Assembly: GCA_004556755.1 (NCBI GenBank)
Contig: SFFW01000005.1
Span: 89,869 to 153,868 of the forward strand
DNA length: 64,000 nt
Source of the DNA: Clostridiales bacterium
Lineage (GTDB): Bacteria; Bacillota; Clostridia; Oscillospirales; Oscillospiraceae
Reading direction: 5' to 3'
Position numbers and translations under genes: made by a program. This document shows positions 58,979 through 64,000 of this stretch, one piece after another. How positions within the stretch are numbered: position 1 is the stretch's first letter; the number at the start of each line of letters is the position of its first letter. The notes under the pieces are model-generated. The model saw nothing but the letters and a program-made list of their open reading frames with translations. It was not told the origin of the DNA and ran no database searches.

Positions 58979-59671
58979 ATGGTTCAAATGAACAATGTGA
59001 CGATGGTTTACGGCAACAGCGACGTTGCGGCGCTGGACGGCGTGAGCCTCTCGATAAGCGAGGGTGAATTTGCCTTTCTGGTAGGTCCCTCCGGATCGGG
59101 AAAGACCACCATAATAAAGCTCCTTACGGGTGAGATCCGTCCGACCGAGGGCGAGATCACCGTCAACGGCTTCAATATGGGCGAGATGAAGCGCCGCAAG
59201 ATGCCCAAGATGCGCAGAACCATCGGCGTCGTCTTTCAGGACTTCCGACTCATCGAGAACATGACCGTGTACGATAACGTCGCCTTTGCGATGCGTGTCG
59301 TCGGAGCCACCGGCAAGGAGATAAAGGCAAGAGTGCCGAAGGTGCTTGAGCTGGTCGGACTTGAGGGCAGAGAAAAGCGTCTGCCGACCGAGCTTTCCGG
59401 CGGTGAGCAGCAGCGTGTTGCGATAGCCCGTGCGCTCGTCAACAACCCCAAGATGATAATTGCTGACGAGCCTACCGGCAACCTTGACCCGGTTCGCTCT
59501 CTTGAGCTTATGCTTCTGCTTGAAAAGATAAACGATATGGGGACGACCGTGTTGGTTGTCACCCACGAAAAGGAGCTGGTCAACGCCTTCTCGAAGCGTG
59601 TTATTGCGATAGACGGCGGTCACCTGATCAGCGACGGAATGGACGGGTATTACAACTATGAGATTGAGTAA
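58979..59671 (+). CDS. ftsE: Cell-division ATP-binding protein FtsE
   Basis: FtsE is the ATPase of the FtsEX complex, which activates peptidoglycan hydrolases at the division site. The 230-residue protein has Walker A GPSGSGKTTI, the signature LSGGEQQRVAIARAL, Walker B MIIADEPTGNLDP and the switch VVTHEKEL. RTIGVVFQDFRLIENMTVYDNVAFA is typical of FtsE. Its end overlaps ftsX by 14 bases, as expected for a coupled pair. Confidence 0.96.
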   Translation: MVQMNNVTMVYGNSDVAALDGVSLSISEGEFAFLVGPSGSGKTTIIKLLTGEIRPTEGEITVNGFNMGEMKRRKMPKMRRTIGVVFQDFRLIENMTVYDNVAFAMRVVGATGKEIKARVPKVLELVGLEGREKRLPTELSGGEQQRVAIARALVNNPKMIIADEPTGNLDPVRSLELMLLLEKINDMGTTVLVVTHEKELVNAFSKRVIAIDGGHLISDGMDGYYNYEIE

Positions 59672-60545
59672 ATTCGGATATCTGATAGGCGAGGGCTTCC
59701 GCAATATCTTTACACACAGATTCATGTCCTTTGCCTCAATCACAATTATCATGGCGTGCCTTATCGTAATGGGCAGCTTTACGCTTCTTGACGTCAACAT
59801 AAACAAGATAATCGACGACATCGGCGAGCAGAATCAGATAATGGCGTTTGTCGATGAGGACATGAGCGCAGAGGACGCCACGGCTCAGATCCAGGCAAAG
59901 CTTGAGGCGATAGACAACGTTGCGTCGGTCGAGTTTATGAACCGCAGCGAAGCGAGACAGAACTTCATGGAGAACTACGACGAGAGCTTCATGGACGGCA
60001 TCGACGACGAGACCTTCCGTCACCGCTTCATCATTCAGCTCGTTGACCTCAGCCGCATGGACGAAACGGGTCAGGAGATCTCGCAGGTAAGCGGCATCGT
60101 CAAGGTCAACTCGCCCACGGAGTATGCCGAGAAATTCATCTCCGTCCGCAACGTTATCAGCATCGTTTCGCTGGCGCTTATCGTCATCCTCGTGCTGGTG
60201 TCGCTGTTTATCATGTCGAACACCATAAAGCTTGCCACCTTCGGCAGACGTGAGGAGATCGCCATTATGAAGATGGTCGGCGCCTCCAACGGCTTTATCA
60301 GAGGACCGTTCGTCGTTGAAGGTCTCATCCTCGGTCTCGTCGGCGGCGGGCTTGCGTTCCTCGCTCAGTGGGGACTTTATGCGGCGCTTGAAGGCAGAGT
60401 GACGAGCGATCTGGGAATATCCTTCATCGAGATAGTTCCGTTTACGCAGCTTTGGCCTTTGGTGCTGGTGATATTCATTGCCGTCGGCGTCATAGTCGGC
60501 GCCTTCGGCGGCATCATCGCAATCAGAAACTACCTGAAGGTCTGA
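59658..60545 (+). CDS. ftsX: Cell-division permease protein FtsX
   Basis: The 295-residue membrane partner of FtsE begins MRLSKFGYLIGEGFRNIFTHRFMSFASI. It has an N-terminal helix, a large extracellular loop (about 45-165) that would contact a hydrolase such as a PcsB/CwlO-type protein, and three C-terminal helices (IVSLALIVILVLVSLFIM; VEGLILGLVGGGLAFL; LVIFIAVGVIVGAFGGI). TIKLATFGRREEIAIMKMVGASNGFIRGPF is the FtsX coupling-loop signature. The downstream protease and GreA genes follow on the same strand. Confidence 0.95.
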   Translation: MRLSKFGYLIGEGFRNIFTHRFMSFASITIIMACLIVMGSFTLLDVNINKIIDDIGEQNQIMAFVDEDMSAEDATAQIQAKLEAIDNVASVEFMNRSEARQNFMENYDESFMDGIDDETFRHRFIIQLVDLSRMDETGQEISQVSGIVKVNSPTEYAEKFISVRNVISIVSLALIVILVLVSLFIMSNTIKLATFGRREEIAIMKMVGASNGFIRGPFVVEGLILGLVGGGLAFLAQWGLYAALEGRVTSDLGISFIEIVPFTQLWPLVLVIFIAVGVIVGAFGGIIAIRNYLKV

Positions 60546-60560
60546 TTGGAGGGTACTGAC

Positions 60561-60653
60561 GTGAACAGGAGACTTATCGTATCTGTGCTTGCGATCATTC
60601 TTGTCGTGACCATGATACTCAGCATAGTCCTGCCTATGGTGATGGTGGGCTGA
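60561..60653 (+). CDS. 30-residue membrane microprotein after ftsX
   Basis: A GTG start at 60561 follows GGAGGGTACTGAC and opens a 30-codon frame, MNRRLIVSVLAIILVV..., made of two arginines and one hydrophobic helix ending MVMVG. It lies 15 bases after ftsX and before the protease gene. The ribosome site and the classic positive-then-hydrophobic pattern support translation, but I know no family for it. It could be an FtsEX or protease accessory peptide; low certainty. Confidence 0.45.
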   Translation: MNRRLIVSVLAIILVVTMILSIVLPMVMVG

Positions 60654-60724
60654 TAAAACGCTTGACGGACAGCCGCACGGCTGTCCGTCAACGGACTGTT
60701 TAAAGAGAGAAAGGGGAAAAGCCT

Positions 60725-61888
60725 GTGAATAAAAACCCCAAATCATTTTTCGGCAAAAAAATCAAGCTCGGCTATTTTATAATCATTTGTCTGGTGCTTG
60801 TTGTGGCTACCGCCGTTGCGACCTACTCGATAGCGATCGGGGGGTTCGGCTCAAAAAAGTACCTTGATAATGCCAAAAAGTATGTCGAGATCGAGAAAAT
60901 CGTCTCGGAATATTACATCGGCGACGTGCCGGAGGATTCGCTTTACGATGCGGCTTGCGCCGGAATGGTTCGCTCGCTCAACGATAAGTGGAGCTATTAC
61001 ATGACCCCGGAGCAGTACGAGACCTACAAGCTGTCCTCGGCAAACGAGTATGCCGGTATCGGCGTCACCATTCAGGTGAACGACGACGGCGACTTTGAGG
61101 TCATGTCCGTGCAAAACGGCACCCCGGCTCAGACGGCCGGTATCGCCGTCGGCGACATTCTGCTGGAGGTCGACGGGACGGACCTCGACGGCATGACGCT
61201 TGAGGATGTCAGAACGCTCGTGAGATCGAAGCTGAACACCGATTTTCAGATGCTCATTTCCTCGGACGGCACCGAAAAGACCGTCAGCGTGAACTGCAAG
61301 ATCATATACAAAAGCCCTGTCAGCAACAAGCTGCTTGACGGCGGCATCGGATACATCAAGATCGACAACTTTGAGGCGGGCGCCGCCGATGAGACCATCG
61401 CTGCGATTGAGTATCTCATTGACATCGGCGCAAAGTCCTTCATTTTTGACGTCAGGGACAACCCCGGAGGTCTTGTAAATGAGATGGTGAAGGTCCTCGA
61501 TTACCTCCTGCCCGACGGCGATATCTTCGTCAGCGTTGACAAAAAGGGCGAGGAGACCGTGATGAAGTCGGACAAATTCTGCTTGAAGTACGACATGGTC
61601 GTGCTTGTAAACGGCAACTCATACAGTGCGGCGGAATTTTTCGCAGCGGCGCTTCAGGAGTACAACTGGGCGACGGTCATGGGTGAGCAGACCACAGGCA
61701 AATCGAGGAGTCAGATAACGATAGAGCTTTCCGACGGCGGTGCGGTGCATATATCGACCAAGGAATATCTCACGCCGAAGCGTGTCGATCTCGCCGAGGC
61801 GGGCGGCATTACGCCGGATATCGTGATCCACAACGAGAGCGAAGCCGACAGTCAGCTCGAAAAGGCGATAAGCCAGCTTAAGCGTTAA
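60725..61888 (+). CDS. C-terminal processing peptidase (S41 family)
   Basis: The 387-residue protease has one N-terminal membrane helix (about 15-38), a PDZ domain (about 95-180, YAGIGVTIQVNDDGDFEVMSV...IAVGDILLEVDG) and the S41 catalytic domain. GGIGYIKIDNF and FDVRDNPGGLVNEMV precede the serine in NGNSYSAAEFFAAAL and the lysine in GEQTTGKSRSQ, forming the Ser-Lys dyad. It would trim exported proteins outside the membrane. The GTG start at 60725 has GAGAAAGGGG upstream. It is found after ftsEX in many Bacillota. Confidence 0.92.
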   Translation: MNKNPKSFFGKKIKLGYFIIICLVLVVATAVATYSIAIGGFGSKKYLDNAKKYVEIEKIVSEYYIGDVPEDSLYDAACAGMVRSLNDKWSYYMTPEQYETYKLSSANEYAGIGVTIQVNDDGDFEVMSVQNGTPAQTAGIAVGDILLEVDGTDLDGMTLEDVRTLVRSKLNTDFQMLISSDGTEKTVSVNCKIIYKSPVSNKLLDGGIGYIKIDNFEAGAADETIAAIEYLIDIGAKSFIFDVRDNPGGLVNEMVKVLDYLLPDGDIFVSVDKKGEETVMKSDKFCLKYDMVVLVNGNSYSAAEFFAAALQEYNWATVMGEQTTGKSRSQITIELSDGGAVHISTKEYLTPKRVDLAEAGGITPDIVIHNESEADSQLEKAISQLKR

Positions 61889-61933
61889 AAACGATAAAAA
61901 ATCATTCTTAATATACGAAAAGGAGACCGTGCC

Positions 61934-62419
61934 ATGTCTACCGATAACAGGTACAAAATGAGTCAGGAGCGCTATGATGCGCTGAACGAGGAGCTTCACT
62001 ACCTCGAAACCGACAGAGCAAAGGAAGTTGCAGAACAGATCAAAGAGGCTCGCAGCTTCGGCGACCTGAGCGAAAACAGCGAATATGACGAGGCTAAGTC
62101 CGAGCAGGGCAAGCTCTATTCGAAGATAGCGGAGATCAAAAATCTTATCGAAAACGCAGAGATCGTTGACAAAAACGAAGGCAATACCAACAAGGGCGCA
62201 GTCACTCTCGGCAGTGTCGTTAAGGTCAAGGACGCAGACGGCGACGTTGAGGAATACACCGTGGTCGGCTCTCAGGAGGCAAACCCCATGGAGGGCATGA
62301 TCTCGGACGACTCTCCCTTCGGCAGAGGACTGTACGGTCATGTCGCAGGCGACACCGTCGAGGTCGAGGCTCCCATCGGTACTCTGAAGTACACGATCGT
62401 GTCCGTCGAGAATAACTGA
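61934..62419 (+). CDS. greA: Transcription elongation factor GreA
   Basis: GreA enters the RNA polymerase secondary channel and stimulates cleavage of backtracked RNA. The 161 residues show the N-terminal coiled coil with FGDLSENSEYDEAKSEQ, holding the acidic tip, and the C-terminal domain GSVVKVKDADGDVEEYTVVGSQEANPMEGMIS. It is preceded by AAGGAG and followed 12 bases later by lysS, an arrangement common in Bacillota. Confidence 0.96.
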   Translation: MSTDNRYKMSQERYDALNEELHYLETDRAKEVAEQIKEARSFGDLSENSEYDEAKSEQGKLYSKIAEIKNLIENAEIVDKNEGNTNKGAVTLGSVVKVKDADGDVEEYTVVGSQEANPMEGMISDDSPFGRGLYGHVAGDTVEVEAPIGTLKYTIVSVENN

Positions 62420-62431
62420 ACGAGGTAAGGT

Positions 62432-63928
62432 ATGAGCGAGAAGAATACTAACGATACGCAGAAGCAGGAGCTTTCCGAGCTGCTGCAGATACGCAGAGAT
62501 AAGCTGACCGCATTTCAGCAGGAGGGGAGAGACCCCTTCTGCCGCACCCGCTTCGTAAGAAGCGCATATTCCGAGGAGATCAAGGCGGATTACGACGCCT
62601 TTGACGGCAAGGACGTTGAGGTCGCAGGCCGCATTATGTCCAAGCGAGGCATGGGCAAGGCGATCTTCTGCCACATAAAGGACGACAGGGGACAGATCCA
62701 GCTCTACGTCCGCAAGGATGACCTGACGGAGCAGGAGTTTGCCGACTTCCGCAAGTACGACATCGGCGACATTATCGGCGTTTCCGGCTTCGTGTTCAAG
62801 ACTAAGACCGAGGAGATATCCGTCCACGCAAAGAGCGTCGTGCTGCTCTCCAAGAGCCTAAGACCTCTGCCGGAGAAGTTCCACGGCATGACCAACACCG
62901 AGCTTAAATACCGTCAGCGCTACGTTGATCTTATTATGAACGACGACAGCAGACGCAACTTCACCATCCGCTCGAAGTTCATCAGCTACGTCAGAGCGTT
63001 TTTGGACGGCAGAGACTTCATGGAGGTCGAGACCCCCGTACTTAACACCATCTCCGGCGGTGCGACCGCCCGCCCCTTCATCACTCACCACAACACGCTG
63101 GACATTGATATGTATCTGCGCATCGCCACCGAGCTTAACCTCAAGCGCCTTATCGTCGGCGGCATCGAGAGAGTGTACGAGATCGGCAGGATCTTCCGCA
63201 ACGAGGGCATGGACACCAAGCACAACCCCGAATTTACCACGGTCGAGCTTTACCAGTCCTACGCCGACTTCAACGATATGATGGACCTGTTTGAGGATCT
63301 GCTGAGCGGCGCCGCAATGAGCATACTCGGCACCTATAAGTGCTGCTGGCAGGGAGAGGAGATAGACCTCACTCCCGGCTGGGAGCGCCTCACCATGGCG
63401 GAAGCCGTCAAGAAGTACGTCGGCGTGGACTTCATGGCGATAGAGAGCGACGCCGATGCGGTCGAAGCCGCAAAGAAGGCGGGCGTCGACATGGACAAGG
63501 TCGAGTCGACTTGGGGTCACGCACTGTACGAGAGCTTTGACCAGCTCGTTGAGGAGAAGCTCATTCAGCCGACCTTCATCACCATGCACCCTGTGGACGT
63601 ATCGCCGCTTGCAAAGCGCTCGCCCAAGGATCCGAGACTCACGGAGCGCTTTGAGCTGTTCATATGCCGCAGTGAGATGGGCAATGCCTTCTCCGAGCTT
63701 AACGACCCCATCGACCAGAAGCAGCGCTTCTTAAAGCAGGTTGAGCTGCGCAGCAAGGGCGACGACGAGGCGGGCATGATGGACGACGATTTCATCAACG
63801 CACTTGAGTATGGTATGCCTCCCACAGGCGGACTCGGCATCGGCATTGACCGCTGCGTCATGCTGCTCACGGGAGCAAGCTCCATCCGTGACGTCATCCT
63901 TTTCCCCACAATGAAGCCCTTAGATTGA
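62432..63928 (+). CDS. lysS: Lysyl-tRNA synthetase, class II
   Basis: LysS charges tRNA-Lys in the cytoplasm. The 498-residue enzyme has the N-terminal OB-fold (VEVAGRIMSKRGMGKAIFCHIKDD), motif 2 (EIGRIFRNEGMDTKHNPEF) and motif 3 (GLGIGIDRCVMLLTGASSIRDVILFP). The length is usual. It is in operon order with greA. The last 72 bases of the window after it show no gene or strong terminator. Confidence 0.97.
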   Translation: MSEKNTNDTQKQELSELLQIRRDKLTAFQQEGRDPFCRTRFVRSAYSEEIKADYDAFDGKDVEVAGRIMSKRGMGKAIFCHIKDDRGQIQLYVRKDDLTEQEFADFRKYDIGDIIGVSGFVFKTKTEEISVHAKSVVLLSKSLRPLPEKFHGMTNTELKYRQRYVDLIMNDDSRRNFTIRSKFISYVRAFLDGRDFMEVETPVLNTISGGATARPFITHHNTLDIDMYLRIATELNLKRLIVGGIERVYEIGRIFRNEGMDTKHNPEFTTVELYQSYADFNDMMDLFEDLLSGAAMSILGTYKCCWQGEEIDLTPGWERLTMAEAVKKYVGVDFMAIESDADAVEAAKKAGVDMDKVESTWGHALYESFDQLVEEKLIQPTFITMHPVDVSPLAKRSPKDPRLTERFELFICRSEMGNAFSELNDPIDQKQRFLKQVELRSKGDDEAGMMDDDFINALEYGMPPTGGLGIGIDRCVMLLTGASSIRDVILFPTMKPLD

Positions 63929-64000
63929 CCGAAACGCGAAAAAGCCCGTAATATCAAGGGTTTTCGGACACAGGGGAAACGAAAAACCTTACGCCTTACA

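Overview
The window reads as a chromosomal segment of a strictly anaerobic, gut-type member of the Clostridia (Bacillota), probably close to Oscillospiraceae. Supporting signs are the SLH-domain surface proteins with Cys-pair modules, 2-hydroxyacyl-CoA dehydratase-family proteins, a CoA-transferase of the butyryl-/4-hydroxybutyrate type, an S-box riboswitch, a PyrR-type attenuator, ftsEX next to a CdaR-type regulator, and Gram-positive style -35/-10 promoters. The DNA looks moderately GC-rich, except for one AT-rich patch around 41.8-42.7 kb. This placement is inferred from gene content; no rRNA gene is present.

Layout. 1-4.2 kb: end of an ABC transporter, a large secreted Cys-rich SLH protein and a coiled-coil protein. 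4.2-11.4 kb: two tandem paralogous cassettes, each encoding a small and a large 2-hydroxyacyl-CoA dehydratase-like subunit plus a tiny one-helix membrane protein; the second adds a zinc-ribbon protein and is followed by a TetR regulator. 11.4-16.9 kb (minus strand): a second SLH protein with a frameshifted C-terminus, an ECF sigma/anti-sigma pair and dapF. 17-19 kb: CoA-transferase and an RluA-type pseudouridine synthase. 19-20.5 kb: two small frameshifted membrane-protein genes, two tRNA-Ser genes and a partial tRNA-Ser duplication. 20.5-26.6 kb (minus): a compact six-gene shikimate operon (aroF-aroB-aroA-aroC::chorismate mutase-aroE::aroK-aroQ) that covers DAHP to prephenate. 26.6-29.6 kb: SAM riboswitch, metK, a DUF1643 gene and an omega-amidase-like gene. 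29.6-31.8 kb: pyrR and a uracil permease behind a PyrR attenuator. 31.8-35 kb (minus): glycosyltransferase, DUF4330 protein and O-antigen ligase-like protein. 35-41.8 kb: a five-gene flavoprotein/kinase operon (GlpA-like, GlpB-like, DUF1667, FGGY kinase, alkylglycerone-phosphate synthase-like). 41.8-44.1 kb: AT-rich patch with an XRE regulator, tRNA-Leu, and a Gpi18-like mannosyltransferase. 44.1-56.4 kb: rpoB-rpoC, then rpsL-rpsG-fusA-tuf, with tuf carrying an apparent frameshifting deletion. 56.4-64 kb: DUF4830 protein, RsuA-type synthase, CdaR regulator, ftsE-ftsX, a 30-residue membrane peptide, a C-terminal processing protease, greA and lysS.

Most noteworthy are (i) the duplicated dehydratase-like cassettes with their conserved membrane microproteins, (ii) a 10-base motif (TTATGTWAAC on the coding strand) that recurs nine times in the aro operon in all three reading frames, (iii) the five-gene operon with the AGPS-like flavoprotein, (iv) the chorismate synthase-chorismate mutase fusion, and (v) four genes with reading-frame damage, including tuf, which may be real lesions or assembly errors. 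All statements rest on reading the sequence and on remembered family knowledge; no search was run.
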